A DNA stretch of 64,000 nucleotides from Salinicoccus halitifaciens (GCF_021026095.1 NZ_JAJNCU010000004.1:182015-246014), one strand, 5' to 3'; counted from the stretch's first letter, positions 34,821-47,284 are shown. Notes: generated from the letters alone by a model not told the origin. Made by a program: numbers and translations.

Positions 34821-35653
34821 TCATTCTCCCCCTGTATCATTAATTCCACTGTTTCTTTTTTGAATAAAGTCCCGACATTCTCACCATTCAATATGTCAAA
34901 GACGATCGTCGGATTTTTCGCAGAAGCGATGATCATGAGTTTATCATTGTCCATCACACGTTTCGCCGCACCGAGCTTCGTCTCCATACCGCCCGTCGAG
35001 AAGACCGAACCGGCACCGCCGGCCATCTCCAGTATCTCTTCATCGATTTCACCGACGAACGGGATCAGCTTTGCATCCGCTTCCGTATGTGGATTGGCAT
35101 CGAACAGCCCGTCTATGTCACTCAGTATGATCAGAAGATCCGCATCCACGACTTCCGAAACCACAGCCGACAGTGTATCATTCTCACCGAACTTTGAGCA
35201 GTGGCCGGATTCATCGACATACACCGCATCATTTTCATTGATGATCGGAATGATGTTGTTCTTCAGAAGCGTGTTGATGGCGGTCTGACAGTTTGCATAT
35301 GAATTCGGATAATTGATGATGTCCCGCGTCATAAGTATTTGCCCGACATGCTGGTCGTAATGCTGGAAGAACCTGCTGTATAAATTAATCAGTTCCCCCT
35401 GGCCGACTGAAGCAAGCGCCTGTTTCTCCGCAATGTCCTCCGGGTATTCGTCGAGGTTCATCACGCTCGCCCCGACACCGACGGCACCTGATGCCACAAG
35501 GACGACATCGCAGCCCTGCTGGCGCAGGGTTGCGCACACGAAAGCAAGACGGTCAATCTTATGATAGTCGATTTTATTTATGGATTTCATGATGGAGTTC
35601 GTTCCAATCTTAATCACGACACGGTTTACATCTTTTAAAATATCACGATTCAT
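34817..35653 (-). CDS. proB: Glutamate 5-kinase, short form without PUA domain
   Basis: First step of proline synthesis. 278 residues of amino-acid-kinase fold: VVIKIGTNSIM at the start, VLVASGAVGVG, NENDAVYVDE and GTGGMETKLGAAKR-type motif (here STGGMETKLGAAKRVM). The C-terminal PUA domain of the ~365-residue enzymes is absent. The ATG at 35653 follows AGGAG by 8 nt; a GTG three codons earlier is possible. Overlaps proA by 4 nt. A cre-like site lies upstream of the predicted promoter. Confidence 0.95.
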   Translation of the reverse strand: MNRDILKDVNRVVIKIGTNSIMKSINKIDYHKIDRLAFVCATLRQQGCDVVLVASGAVGVGASVMNLDEYPEDIAEKQALASVGQGELINLYSRFFQHYDQHVGQILMTRDIINYPNSYANCQTAINTLLKNNIIPIINENDAVYVDESGHCSKFGENDTLSAVVSEVVDADLLIILSDIDGLFDANPHTEADAKLIPFVGEIDEEILEMAGGAGSVFSTGGMETKLGAAKRVMDNDKLMIIASAKNPTIVFDILNGENVGTLFKKETVELMIQGENE

Positions 35654-35685
35654 ATTTACCACTCCTGAACTACATAATGATTGTA

Positions 35686-35741
35686 ATTATACATGAATCT
35701 GTATATAAATAAAGACCTAAACTCAATGAATACGTTTTCAT
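35686..35741 (-). promoter_or_regulatory. proBA promoter region with cre-like site
   Basis: TATAAT (35691-35686) without a good -35. Upstream, ATGAAAACGTATTCAT (minus strand, 35741-35726) fits the cre consensus WTGNAARCGNWWWCA exactly, centred near -54 from the predicted start, the place where CcpA activates some promoters. The same 16 bases occur at 62051-62066. Confidence 0.5.
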
Positions 35742-35744
35742 GAA

Positions 35745-35781
35745 TAAAAAATGCAAAACCCGATACATTCGGGTTCTGCAT
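35745..35781 (-). terminator. Terminator after lysS
   Basis: ATGCAGAACCCGA and TCGGGTTTTGCAT (35781-35751, minus strand) form a near-perfect stem with loop ATGTA, then TTTTT. Confidence 0.88.
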
Positions 35782-35793
35782 TCTCCACTCGGA

Positions 35794-38303
<2,510 letters not shown>

Positions 38304-38311
<8 letters not shown>

Positions 38312-38771
38312 CCCTTTCCAGGTCTTCCTTCAGCTCGAGCACCGTCTTATCCAGTGTCGGATGTTTCACGTCCGGTGCAATTTCAGCGAGGGGCTCCAGC
38401 ACAAAACTCCGTTTATGCATCTCCTTATGCGGAATCGAAAGGTCATCGAGCTCAAGCTCCAGATCTTCGTAAAGCAGGATGTCGATGTCGATGATCCTCG
38501 GCCCCCATACTTCTTCCCTCACGCGGCCGAGGGAATGCTCGATGCCGAGCACCGTCTCAAGCAGGCTGAGCGGGGACATGCGCGTCTTGATCGCCACACA
38601 CATATTCATGAATTCAGGCTGGTCGGTCTTTCCGTAAGGTTCAGTCTCAAGAACCCGGGAACGGTCTTTTACGTCGATTTCATCGAAATCATTCAAGGCG
38701 TCAATTGCTTTTTCCAGATTTTCTTCCCGGTCGCCCAGGTTGCTTCCCAGGCCAAGATACACATTTGCCAT
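38304..38771 (-). CDS. folK: HPPK, 6-hydroxymethyl-7,8-dihydropterin pyrophosphokinase
   Basis: 155 residues, transfers pyrophosphate to the pterin in folate synthesis. VYLGLGSNLGDREENL at the start and WGPRIIDIDILLYEDL, with the two metal-binding aspartates, are the family signatures. The ATG at 38771 shares one base with the folB stop (TGATG). A TTG one codon earlier is in frame but unneeded. Confidence 0.96.
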
Positions 38772-39136
38772 CAATTTTCCCGCTTTCTGTTTAGAGTAAT
38801 GCTCACATTTTCATAATGTCCGTCGATCGGCGGACTCGGTTTTGTGACTGTAACATCCATCTCCAATATTTTATCATACCGGTCAAATAAAGCCCTCGAG
38901 ACTTTTTCGGCCAGATGTTCGATCAGATTGACCGGTTCGCTTTTGATGACCTGTTCCACCAGTTCATATGCTTCCCCGTAGTGCACAGTGCCATCCAGAT
39001 CATCGTTTTCTGAAGCGGCCCTCAAATCAAGATACATGGTGACATCGGTGATGAAGAACTGGCCGAGGACGCGCTCCGCATCAAGTGCACCGTGGTATGC
39101 GTATGTTTTAATTCCATTTATCTTAATGTTATCCAT
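38771..39136 (-). CDS. folB: Dihydroneopterin aldolase
   Basis: 121 residues, splits 7,8-dihydroneopterin to the hydroxymethylpterin used by FolK. Shows INGIKTYAYHGALDAERVLGQFF with the substrate-binding region and a catalytic lysine near the C-terminus (VTVTKPSPPIDGHYENV). ATG at 39136 with GGAAG upstream; overlaps folP by 8 nt and folK by 1 nt. Confidence 0.95.
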   Translation of the reverse strand: MDNIKINGIKTYAYHGALDAERVLGQFFITDVTMYLDLRAASENDDLDGTVHYGEAYELVEQVIKSEPVNLIEHLAEKVSRALFDRYDKILEMDVTVTKPSPPIDGHYENVSITLNRKREN

Positions 39137-39917
39137 CAATATCTTCCTTCAGTTTGACATAAGTATCCGCCAGCTGACGGTTGATGGCGATATTATGGAC
39201 ACGCACCGCACCCACACCCTTTTCAAGGCCGTAGATCGTGGTTGCCGCAGTCGCCGCATCCCTTTCATCCGCTTTTGATTCACCGTCTATCAATTCCTTG
39301 ATCATCCGTTTCCGGCTCGTCGCAAGGAGGACAGGATAGCCGACGGCCACAAGTTCATCAAGACGGCGCATGACTTCAAGCTCCTCTTCCCGTGACTTTG
39401 CAAAACCGATGCCCGGATCGAGCCAGATCTTCTCCTTTTTCACACCATGAGACATAGCAAGTTCCGCCGATTCCTCCAGCTCACTGATCATATCCTTCAC
39501 CACATCATCGTATTGAGCATGATGATTATTATGCATCAGGAAGATCGGCGCATCGAACTCGGCCGCCACGTCAAGGATGGCCTCATCATATGTACCGCGC
39601 CATTGGTCATTGATCATCGTGGCCCCCGCCTCAAGGGCGGCTCTCGCCACGTTGGAGCGGAATGTATCGATGGATATTTCCACGCCCAGATCTTTGATCG
39701 CCTCAATGACGGGTTTTACACGGCTGATTTCTTCTTCTTCCGTGATCTCCGTATATCCGGGACGCGTCGAGTAGCCCCCGACATCTATGATATCCACGCC
39801 TTCATCCACCATTTCATGCGCACGTCTGACTGCACTGTCCGCATCATGATATTTGCCCCCATCACTGAAGGAATCCGGTGTGATGTTCAGTATTCCCATG
39901 ATCTTCAATTTTTTCAT
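39129..39917 (-). CDS. folP: Dihydropteroate synthase
   Basis: 262 residues, sulfonamide target, joins the pterin to p-aminobenzoate. Signatures: MGILNITPDSFSDGG, DVGGYSTRPG, and WLDPGIGFAKS with the TSRKRMI phosphate-site region. First gene of the fol-dusB-lysS operon, preceded by an extended -10 promoter. Confidence 0.97.
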   Translation of the reverse strand: MKKLKIMGILNITPDSFSDGGKYHDADSAVRRAHEMVDEGVDIIDVGGYSTRPGYTEITEEEEISRVKPVIEAIKDLGVEISIDTFRSNVARAALEAGATMINDQWRGTYDEAILDVAAEFDAPIFLMHNNHHAQYDDVVKDMISELEESAELAMSHGVKKEKIWLDPGIGFAKSREEELEVMRRLDELVAVGYPVLLATSRKRMIKELIDGESKADERDAATAATTIYGLEKGVGAVRVHNIAINRQLADTYVKLKEDIDG

Positions 39918-39955
39918 GACAGATACCTCTTACTATTTAGAATTTTAACAGACAT

Positions 39956-39964
39956 ATTATAACA
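39956..39964 (-). promoter_or_regulatory. Extended -10 promoter for the folP operon
   Basis: TGTTATAAT on the minus strand (39964-39956), about 40 nt before folP. No -35 match at the expected distance, consistent with an extended -10 promoter. Confidence 0.5.
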
Positions 39965-40030
39965 CGTTTCCGCCCGGCGATTCCACACCGTAAAGCCATT
40001 GTGCAGGAATTCGCCCGATGCGTCCGGCAC

Positions 40031-40067
40031 AAATAAAAAATGACTGTAAGCATGCTTACAGTCATTT
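40031..40067 (-). terminator. Terminator after cysK
   Basis: A perfect 30-bp palindrome, AAATGACTGTAAGC on one arm, centred on GCATGC (40038-40067), followed on the minus strand by TTTTTATTT. Confidence 0.9.
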
Positions 40068-40082
40068 CTCATTGTAATTGCA

Positions 40083-41012
40083 TCAGTCCTCGAAATTGAA
40101 TAATGCCGTCGACAAATATCTCTCGCCGTTTGAAGGCAGGATGACGATGACGTTTTTACCTTTTCCGAGCTCTTTGGCGACATCGAGGCCGACTTTGACC
40201 GCAGCGCCCGAGGAAATCCCACCGAGGATCCCTTCTTTTGCTGCAAGCTCACGGCCGACTTCCATCGCTTCATCATTTGTGACCGTTGCAACTTCATCAT
40301 AAATCTCCGTGTCCAGTGTTTTCGGAACAAATCCTGCACCGATACCCTGGATTTTGTGGGGTCCCGGGTCCTTACCACTCAGGATTGCAGAATCCGCCGG
40401 CTCAACCGCAACGATCCTCACATTCGGATGATGCTCCTTCAGCACACGGCCTGCACCTGATACTGTACCGCCGGTCCCTATGCCGGAGATGAAACCGTCT
40501 ATGGACAATCCTTCCATCTGGTTGACCAGTTCCACGCCTGTCGTTTTTGCATGGATTTCAGGATTGGCCATGTTTTCAAACTGCTGCGGCATGAAATAGC
40601 CTTCTTTTTCAGCCAGTTCGCCTGCTTTTTTAATTGCACCTTTCATGCCGTCGGCGCCCGGTGTGAGCACAAGCTCTGCACCGTATGCACGCAGCAGGTT
40701 GCGCCGTTCCTTACTCATCGTATCCGGCATGACAAGGGTCGCTTTGTAGCCTTTGCTCGCTGCCACCATGGCAAGTCCGATGCCGGTGTTGCCGCTTGTC
40801 GGTTCGACGATCACCGTATCCTTCGTCAGTTTCCCTTCTTTTTCAGCCGCTTCAATCATCGCCAGCGCAATCCTGTCCTTTACAGAACTGCCCGGATTCA
40901 TGAATTCAAGTTTTACATATACATCTGCGCTGTTTTCATCAGTGAGATTGTTCAATTTCACCAGAGGCGTGTTGCCGATCGTTTCTGAAATGTTGTTATA
41001 AACTTTACTCAA
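40083..41012 (-). CDS. cysK: Cysteine synthase (O-acetylserine sulfhydrylase)
   Basis: 309 residues, PLP enzyme making cysteine from O-acetylserine and sulfide. The PLP lysine is K45 in [27 protein letters not shown] and [14 protein letters not shown] bind substrate and cofactor phosphate. The start is most likely the TTG at 41012, 8 nt after GGGAG; a GTG at 41021 touches the Shine-Dalgarno. Works with CysE (9485). Own promoter at 41047-41075. Confidence 0.95.
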   Translation of the reverse strand: MSKVYNNISETIGNTPLVKLNNLTDENSADVYVKLEFMNPGSSVKDRIALAMIEAAEKEGKLTKDTVIVEPTSGNTGIGLAMVAASKGYKATLVMPDTMSKERRNLLRAYGAELVLTPGADGMKGAIKKAGELAEKEGYFMPQQFENMANPEIHAKTTGVELVNQMEGLSIDGFISGIGTGGTVSGAGRVLKEHHPNVRIVAVEPADSAILSGKDPGPHKIQGIGAGFVPKTLDTEIYDEVATVTNDEAMEVGRELAAKEGILGGISSGAAVKVGLDVAKELGKGKNVIVILPSNGERYLSTALFNFED

Positions 41013-41046
41013 TGAAAGCACTCCCTTTTCCTAGTATCACACTATG

Positions 41047-41075
41047 AATATAGCACGCAATGCGCTCCATTACAA
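41047..41075 (-). promoter_or_regulatory. Promoter for cysK
   Basis: TTGTAA (41075-41070), 17 bp, TATATT (41052-41047) with a TG extension, on the minus strand just past the hslO stop. Confidence 0.6.
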
Positions 41076-41079
41076 TGGA

Positions 41080-41952
41080 TTAGTGCGTGATCAATTCCTG
41101 CAGTTCTTCCTTTTCGATCCATACTTTATTGCGGCAGAAATGACAGTCCGCTTCCGCACCGCCGTCTTCTTTGATCATCGAGATGATCTCTGAAGGATCG
41201 AGTGCCGAAATCGCGTTCAGGAACCGTTCCTTTGAACAGTTGCACTCGAAGGAAACCGGCATTTCGCCAAGCTCTCTCCAGTTATCTTCCCCGATTGCTG
41301 CGTTTATAATCTCCCTCGGGGACATCCCTTTATCGATCTGTTTGGACACCGGCTCCATTTCTTTCGACCGTGCATCCAGGAAATCGAAAGTCTCTTCGCT
41401 CGCTCCCGGCAACACCTGTATGATGAAGCCGCCTGCAGCCTTGATCGTGTTGTCCGGATTGACGAGTACGCCGAGACCGACGATGGACGGCACCTGCTCA
41501 CTCGCATAGAAATAGTAGGAGAAGTCTTCGCCGATCTCACCGGAGACTATTTCAGTCGAGCCGGTGAAATGCTCTTTGAGGCCAATGTCCTTCACCACAC
41601 GCAGGTAGCCCTCTGTACCGACCGCACGTTTCACATCCAGCTTGCCCGAATCGTTCAAGTCAAAATGAACCTGCGGGTTCCCCAGATATCCACGGACCGT
41701 ACCGTTCGCATTACTGTCGGCGACGATCGCACCGATCGGCCCGCCGCCTTCGATGGTCGCAGTCACTTTCTCTTCATTCTTGAGCATCGATCCCATCAAT
41801 ACGGCTGCAGTCATCGTACGCCCGAGCGCTGCTGCCGCTGTCGGATAGGCGCCGTGGCGGCTCACCGCTTCATTGATCGTTTCCGTCGTATCCACTGCCA
41901 ATATGCGGATTTCATCATCCAATCCAAGTCCTCTTACTAAATGGTCACTCAT
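41080..41952 (-). CDS. hslO: Redox-regulated chaperone Hsp33
   Basis: 290 residues. The N-terminal domain (LVRGLGLDDEIRILAVDTTE...) and the C-terminal zinc switch CNCSKERF...CHFCRNKVW, with four cysteines in CxC and CxxC pairs. Oxidation releases zinc and turns the protein into a holdase. Between ftsH and cysK, as in bacilli. Confidence 0.96.
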   Translation of the reverse strand: MSDHLVRGLGLDDEIRILAVDTTETINEAVSRHGAYPTAAAALGRTMTAAVLMGSMLKNEEKVTATIEGGGPIGAIVADSNANGTVRGYLGNPQVHFDLNDSGKLDVKRAVGTEGYLRVVKDIGLKEHFTGSTEIVSGEIGEDFSYYFYASEQVPSIVGLGVLVNPDNTIKAAGGFIIQVLPGASEETFDFLDARSKEMEPVSKQIDKGMSPREIINAAIGEDNWRELGEMPVSFECNCSKERFLNAISALDPSEIISMIKEDGGAEADCHFCRNKVWIEKEELQELITH

Positions 41953-41969
41953 TTTATTCCTCCTGAATC

Positions 41970-41995
41970 ACCAAAAGTCGCCGGAAGGCGACTTT
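41970..41995 (-). terminator. Terminator-like hairpin after ftsH
   Basis: AAAGTCGCC-TTCC-GGCGACTTT (41995-41974, minus) followed by only a short T run, so termination may be weak. Confidence 0.45.
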
Positions 41996-42007
41996 GGCTG
42001 TGATTGA

Positions 42008-44122
42008 TTAATTCTTTCTGTTATTATCTTCCCACTCTTCTGCACGTCTCTTCTGTTCATCGAGACGCACATTATCCTCACGGTTTTCCGGTTCACCGAC
42101 CATGTCCGGACGTTCTTCCAGACTGCGGCCGGAGTCTTCGGATGTACCTTGACCGGAGCTGCGTTCTTTCTCTTCTGCTTCTTTTTTCACTTCTTCGTAT
42201 GATTTTCCGATTTTGCCCTCTTCTTCGGACTCATCGAGTTCGGAATCATCCGCCGTGTGGTCCACAAACGTTCTCTCAGGCAGCTTGCCATCGTAGAAGA
42301 GACTTTCAATCTGTTCACGGTCGAGCGTCTCGACCTCAAGCAATGTTTCCGCAATCAATACAAGCTGTTCCTTATGGTCGGTCAGGATCTGACGGCAGCG
42401 TTCATACTGCGTCTTGACGATGTTCTGCATCTCCTGATCGATTTCATAGGCGATCTTATCCGAGTAGTTCGGATCGCCCTGCATGCTTTTACCAAGGAAC
42501 ACCTGTCCGTTCGATTCGCCGAATTGAAGGGGTCCGAGCTTATCACTCATACCGTATTCCGTAACCATGCTGCGCGCAATCCCTGTAGAGCGTTGGAAGT
42601 CGTTATGGGCACCGGTGGATACTTCACCGAAGTTGATCTCTTCGGAGACACGTCCGCCGAGCAGGCCGACGATCTTATCTTCAAGTTCCGGCTTCGTCAT
42701 GAAGTAACGGTCCTCACGCGGAAGCATGACGGCATATCCGCCTGCCTGGCCGCGGGGGACGATCGTGACTTTATGGACCATGTCCGCATCATCCAGCACC
42801 ATGCCGATGATTGTGTGCCCCGCTTCGTGGAACGCCACGATCTTCCTTTCCTTCTCGGAAATGATCTTGCTCTTCTTGGCCGGACCGGCAATGACACGGT
42901 CGGTCGCTTCATCGACGTCACGCATGTCGATCTTCGTCTTGTTCTGCCTTGCCGCAACAAGTGCCGCTTCATTCAGCAGGTTCTCAAGATCTGCACCTGT
43001 GAAGCCCGGCGTGCGCTGTGCGATCGCCTTCAAGTCGACGGTGTCGTCAAGCGGCTTATTGCGTGAATGCACTTTAAGCACTGCTTCACGGCCTCTGACA
43101 TCCGGACGGCCGACCTGGATCTGCCTGTCGAAACGTCCCGGGCGCAGAAGCGCCGGGTCGAGGATATCCGGTCTATTCGTCGCTGCAATCATGATGATGC
43201 CTTCGTTTTCACCAAAGCCATCCATCTCAACAAGCAGCTGGTTCAGTGTCTGCTCACGCTCATCATGACCGCCGCCCACACCGGCGCCACGCTGGCGTCC
43301 GACTGCGTCGATCTCATCTATGAAGATGATGCATGGTGCGTTCTTTTTCGCATTTTCGAACAAATCACGTACACGGGATGCACCGACACCGACGAACATC
43401 TCAACGAAGTCGGAACCACTGATCGAGAAGAACGGTACGCCGGCTTCACCGGCAACAGCCCTTGCGATCAATGTCTTACCGGTACCCGGAGGTCCCACTA
43501 AAAGGACACCTTTCGGTATACGTGCGCCGATCCTGTCAAAGCGTCGGTGATCCTTCAGGAAGTCGACGACTTCGATCAGTTCCTGCTTCTCTTCATCTGC
43601 ACCGGCAACATCGTCAAAACGGACCTTTTTCTTATTCTGGTCATAGAGCTTCGCCTTGGATTTGCCGAAGTTCATCATCTTGCCGCCGCCTCCGCCGCCG
43701 CCCTGGGCCTGACTCATCAGGAACAGGAAGAGGAAGAGTATGAGGAGCAGTGGTATGAATGTAAACAGCATGGTCGTCCATGGACTCTGCTGCTCAGCCG
43801 GTTCCACCGCAAAGTTCAGGCCGTCCTGGGCCCGTGCCGTATCCAATATGCTGTCGAGGTCATCCACACTGTTATAGGGAATGACGGATGTAAATGACTC
43901 CTGTTCTTCCTGCGTGCTGAGACGCCCCTCGATCAAATAAACATTCCTGTCCGGCTGGATGAGTAATTCTTCAACGTTGCCGGCTTCAAGCTGTTCTAAA
44001 AATTCACTGTACTGAAGCTCTTCTTCAAGACCGCCAGTACCATTAAATTGTGAGAAAATACCAAACATGATGACAACTAATACAAGGATTAGTATCATAT
44101 TACGACCTGTATTCTTCGGCAT
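42008..44122 (-). CDS. ftsH: ATP-dependent membrane zinc protease FtsH
   Basis: 704 residues: two membrane segments (about 8-26 and 113-135), AAA domain with Walker A GPPGTGKT and SRH region, and the M41 protease domain with HEAGH zinc site. Degrades unassembled membrane proteins and some regulators. The C-terminal ~90 residues are a charged low-complexity tail rich in Glu, Asp and Arg. Follows hpt and tilS, the standard order. Confidence 0.98.
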   Translation of the reverse strand: MPKNTGRNMILILVLVVIMFGIFSQFNGTGGLEEELQYSEFLEQLEAGNVEELLIQPDRNVYLIEGRLSTQEEQESFTSVIPYNSVDDLDSILDTARAQDGLNFAVEPAEQQSPWTTMLFTFIPLLLILFLFLFLMSQAQGGGGGGGKMMNFGKSKAKLYDQNKKKVRFDDVAGADEEKQELIEVVDFLKDHRRFDRIGARIPKGVLLVGPPGTGKTLIARAVAGEAGVPFFSISGSDFVEMFVGVGASRVRDLFENAKKNAPCIIFIDEIDAVGRQRGAGVGGGHDEREQTLNQLLVEMDGFGENEGIIMIAATNRPDILDPALLRPGRFDRQIQVGRPDVRGREAVLKVHSRNKPLDDTVDLKAIAQRTPGFTGADLENLLNEAALVAARQNKTKIDMRDVDEATDRVIAGPAKKSKIISEKERKIVAFHEAGHTIIGMVLDDADMVHKVTIVPRGQAGGYAVMLPREDRYFMTKPELEDKIVGLLGGRVSEEINFGEVSTGAHNDFQRSTGIARSMVTEYGMSDKLGPLQFGESNGQVFLGKSMQGDPNYSDKIAYEIDQEMQNIVKTQYERCRQILTDHKEQLVLIAETLLEVETLDREQIESLFYDGKLPERTFVDHTADDSELDESEEEGKIGKSYEEVKKEAEEKERSSGQGTSEDSGRSLEERPDMVGEPENREDNVRLDEQKRRAEEWEDNNRKN

Positions 44123-44195
44123 TCGTAATCCTCCATTTCTAATACACTAAAAAAAATAATATCACAATATCTTCAAGTAATTCCACTTATATGGT

Positions 44196-44735
44196 TTATG
44201 AATAAAACTCAGGTTTAAGCAGGCCGATATATGGCAGGTTCCGGTATTTCTCATCGAAATCCAGGCCATATCCGACGACGAAACCATCAGGAATTTCCGT
44301 TCCTATGTACTTGACGTCGACGTGCAGCTTCCTGTTCACCGGTTTATCCAGCAGTGTGACGATTTCAATCGATGCGGCATTACGATACTTGATGAGGTCG
44401 ATGATCGAATTCAGCGTCGTCCCCGTCTCAATGATGTCCTCAACGATCAGAACATGCCTGCCGTCGACCGATCCGGAAAGGTCTTTTAATATCTGGACTT
44501 CCCCCGTCGATTTTGTACCCACATAGCTTGATACATCCATGAAATCTATTTCCAGATGCGTATCGATCTTTTTGATCAGATCCCCCATGAACAGGACAGA
44601 CCCTTTAAGCAGCCCGACCATGATCGGGGTTTTTCCTTCATAGTCTTTTGTGATCGTCTCGCCCAGATGGGTCACGATCCGTTCAATATCTTCTTCCGAT
44701 AAAACTATTTCACTGATATCATTCCTCAGGCTCAT
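44196..44735 (-). CDS. hpt: Hypoxanthine phosphoribosyltransferase
   Basis: 179 residues, purine salvage using PRPP. The PRPP-binding loop VLIVEDIIETGTTL and the flexible-loop segment FMDVSSYVG are present. Overlaps the end of tilS by 17 nt, so translation is coupled, as in the tilS-hpt-ftsH cluster of bacilli. Confidence 0.97.
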   Translation of the reverse strand: MSLRNDISEIVLSEEDIERIVTHLGETITKDYEGKTPIMVGLLKGSVLFMGDLIKKIDTHLEIDFMDVSSYVGTKSTGEVQILKDLSGSVDGRHVLIVEDIIETGTTLNSIIDLIKYRNAASIEIVTLLDKPVNRKLHVDVKYIGTEIPDGFVVGYGLDFDEKYRNLPYIGLLKPEFYS

Positions 44736-45999
44736 GCGCTTTCTCCTTTGATATATTTAATCCGTTATAATTTTCTCGTGGTTCAATTATATTATAGATC
44801 GTTCCCAGTGCAATGATTTCATTGCACTTATCGGCGATCACGGGAATTTTTTCCCGCTCCTCCCGCGGGACCTTGTTGTCGATGAAAATTCTGGACAACT
44901 TCTTCCGCCCCACCTTCGGCAGCCTGATCACATCACCATCCATCCTCGGACGTACGGTGAGCGGCAGCATCTCCCGGGGAAGCTCCACATCTATCCGGTA
45001 ACCGTTATGATGGTAAGTCCCGTTGGCTGTGATCAAAAGATCCTCATCCATTAATCTTACATGTTTTGTGCTCCCATCATCGATGAACAGCCTGCCGTAT
45101 CTCAATTTGATGGTTTTACCCCCGGCATGGAGGTCACTCTGGGATGCATCACCCTGACTGACAGCGATGAGCTCTTCGATGAATTTCCGCCCGGCATGGA
45201 TCCCATGGAGGCTGAGCCACTTCTGAAGGATGAACACTTTGATGATGTGCGGCTCATTATTCAACGCAGTTCTTTCAAGGTCTTCATCTTTGGTGTGACT
45301 TATGAATTCCGATGCCCTGAGCCGTGCAAGTTTTTTCAGTTCATCCATATCTTCTGCAGCCCGGCCGAGGCTTGTTTCGTGAAGATGCTCATGCGCCCTG
45401 ATCGCCGGCATGATGTGATGGCGTATATAGTTCCTCGTATAATCATCTTCTGCATTCGTCTCATCTTCGAAGTAATGGACATGGTGCCTGTTCTGATACT
45501 GCTTTATCACTTGCCGGGAGACGGCCAAAAGGGGCCTTGCGACCGGGAGTCCATCGACGGTGCCTGCTGATTTTATACCGAGCGTATCATTGAGGTGCCT
45601 GCCCGTCAGCAGCTGGTGGAGGATGGTTTCATGGTGATCATCCAGATGATGGGCCGTCAGAAGGACAGCGGCCCCATGTTTCCCGCACTGTTCTTTAAAA
45701 AAACGGTAGCGCAAAGCCCTGGCCTTAGCCTGGGAAAAATCCCCCGCCATGGAGAGGTGCGCCACTTCCACAGCATGCCCGTTCCGGGAGCCGAGGCGCC
45801 TTATGTAGCTTTCTTCATCCGCCGATTCCGGCCTCACCCCGTGATTGACATGCAGCAGTACAAGCTTCCGGTATGTGTCGTCCCGTTCCGTGAGAATATG
45901 GTACAGGACCATGGAATCGATGCCTCCGGAGACTGCCAGCGCAATCGTATCGGACGGTGCCCACATCATCTGCATCAATTTATCGATATCTTCGGTCAT
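44719..45999 (-). CDS. tilS: tRNA(Ile)-lysidine synthetase
   Basis: 426 residues. N-type ATP pyrophosphatase with PP-loop SGGIDS (24-29) and HHLDDHHET region, followed by substrate-binding C-terminal domains. It converts the wobble C of tRNA-Ile(CAT) to lysidine and is essential. The ATG at 45999 follows GGAG by 6 nt; a TTG four codons earlier overlaps the Shine-Dalgarno. Confidence 0.95.
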   Translation of the reverse strand: MTEDIDKLMQMMWAPSDTIALAVSGGIDSMVLYHILTERDDTYRKLVLLHVNHGVRPESADEESYIRRLGSRNGHAVEVAHLSMAGDFSQAKARALRYRFFKEQCGKHGAAVLLTAHHLDDHHETILHQLLTGRHLNDTLGIKSAGTVDGLPVARPLLAVSRQVIKQYQNRHHVHYFEDETNAEDDYTRNYIRHHIMPAIRAHEHLHETSLGRAAEDMDELKKLARLRASEFISHTKDEDLERTALNNEPHIIKVFILQKWLSLHGIHAGRKFIEELIAVSQGDASQSDLHAGGKTIKLRYGRLFIDDGSTKHVRLMDEDLLITANGTYHHNGYRIDVELPREMLPLTVRPRMDGDVIRLPKVGRKKLSRIFIDNKVPREEREKIPVIADKCNEIIALGTIYNIIEPRENYNGLNISKEKAHEPEE

Positions 46000-46020
46000 T
46001 TTAATCTCCAACTTATATAC

Positions 46021-46055
46021 AAAAATAAAATAAGGCGATTACTAGTAATCGCCTT
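46021..46055 (-). terminator. Terminator between the S1 protein gene and tilS
   Basis: AAGGCGATTACT-AGTAATCGCCTT, a perfect 24-bp palindrome (46032-46055), then ATTTTATTTTT on the minus strand. Confidence 0.88.
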
Positions 46056-46061
46056 GATTTT

Positions 46062-46442
46062 TTATCTGCGACCCCCGCCGCCCCGACGAGATTCTGCTTG
46101 TCTCTTGATCGTGGAAAGTCGATCTTCACTGTCTTTAAGGAAAGAAGAAAGTTTCTCCTCAAAATCTTTTGGTGACGCTTCTTTGCGAGGTCTTGGCTTT
46201 GGTTTGTTTTCTTTCGCCTTTTTTATGGAAAGGCTGATTTTACCGTCATCACCGATGGACAGTACTTTGACCTCCACCTCCTGGCCGACACTCAAATGAT
46301 CATTGATATCTTCTACATACTGATCGGCCACTTCACTGATGTGCACCAATCCGTTCTTTCTGTCCGGCAACTCGACGAACGCACCGAAATGTTTGATACC
46401 TGTTACTTTCCCTGTGATTTTACTGCCCACTTCTAATGACAT
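46062..46442 (-). CDS. S1-domain RNA-binding protein (YabR/CvfD-like)
   Basis: 126 residues. One S1 domain (about 5-75) with KHFGAFVELPDRKNGLVHISE and DDGKISLSIKKAKE, then a basic tail ending RRGGGGRR. It closely resembles B. subtilis YabR; related general stress proteins bind RNA and ribosomes. The start at 46442 (MSLEVGSKITGKV) matches the family; GGAGG lies 13 nt upstream. Between divIC and tilS. Confidence 0.92.
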   Translation of the reverse strand: MSLEVGSKITGKVTGIKHFGAFVELPDRKNGLVHISEVADQYVEDINDHLSVGQEVEVKVLSIGDDGKISLSIKKAKENKPKPRPRKEASPKDFEEKLSSFLKDSEDRLSTIKRQAESRRGGGGRR

Positions 46443-46524
46443 GTTTATATGATATCCTCCCAATTACTGTTATCTCTATATATGATACTATAAAAATGAA
46501 AAATAATCATTACATATGTAATGA

Positions 46525-46950
46525 TTATTCTCCGTTTCCATCTTCGGTTGTAACACTTTCGTCATCATTGCCTTCCGAGAGGTTGAAAATGATTTCCCCT
46601 TCCTCGGACAGGAAGAATTCGCTGCGCGCAATGCGCATGATGTAATTATCATCGTTCAACTGCTTGATCTGCTGTTCCAGATCCCGGGCTTCCGTGATTT
46701 TATTCTCCAGGATCTCTTCGTTCGAGACCACTTCTTCTTTTAAAAGTGAATTTTGATTGTGTTGATGCAGGGCCATGACCAGAAGGATGCCTGCGACGAC
46801 CAGCATGAGACTGCTGACCAGCACTGTCCTTCTCCTGCTGACACGCTGCTCACCCGTCAGCACTTTTTTCTCGGATTCCTTTTTCCGGGTGTAGTTGTTG
46901 AGTAATTTCACAACTTTATTGTTCACAGCACCACGTCCATTCCTCATCAT
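46525..46950 (-). CDS. divIC: Cell division protein DivIC
   Basis: 141-residue bitopic membrane protein: a basic cytoplasmic N-terminus, one membrane segment (about 42-61, VLVSSLMLVVAGILLVMAL) and an outer leucine-zipper coiled coil (about 70-105). It forms a complex with FtsL and DivIB at the septum. The start is uncertain; no strong Shine-Dalgarno precedes the tandem ATGs at 46950. Position next to rqcP supports the call. Confidence 0.9.
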   Translation of the reverse strand: MMRNGRGAVNNKVVKLLNNYTRKKESEKKVLTGEQRVSRRRTVLVSSLMLVVAGILLVMALHQHNQNSLLKEEVVSNEEILENKITEARDLEQQIKQLNDDNYIMRIARSEFFLSEEGEIIFNLSEGNDDESVTTEDGNGE

Positions 46951-46990
46951 CAGCTCTCACTTTTAAAATACACTATTTTCAGATTAAATT

Positions 46991-47284
46991 CTACAGAAAC
47001 TCATTGATTTCCTCGTCTTTTTCTTCTTTTTCAATTCTTTCCTCGCTGATGATCTTATACATTCTTTCCGCTTCTTCTTTTCTTGCATGGGATTCGAGCA
47101 TCAGCACTTCAAGCGTCACGATTTTATTGCCGAACCTGATCTCGACGATATCGCCGACATTCAGGACCGTACCCGCCTTGGCCGTATGTCCGTTGATCTT
47201 CACGCGGCCTTCGTCGCTCACTTCTTTTGCGAGTGTCCGCCTCTTGATGACGCGTGACACCTTAAGAAATTTATCCAGTCTCAT
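46991..47284 (-). CDS. rqcP: RqcP, S4-domain ribosome quality control factor
   Basis: 97 residues, S4 RNA-binding domain [22 protein letters not shown]. In B. subtilis (YabO) it stabilises tRNA in the P site during RqcH-driven alanine tailing on split 50S subunits. Overlaps the yabN/mazG end by 14 nt. Charged C-terminal tail rich in Glu and Lys. Confidence 0.93.
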   Translation of the reverse strand: MRLDKFLKVSRVIKRRTLAKEVSDEGRVKINGHTAKAGTVLNVGDIVEIRFGNKIVTLEVLMLESHARKEEAERMYKIISEERIEKEEKDEEINEFL

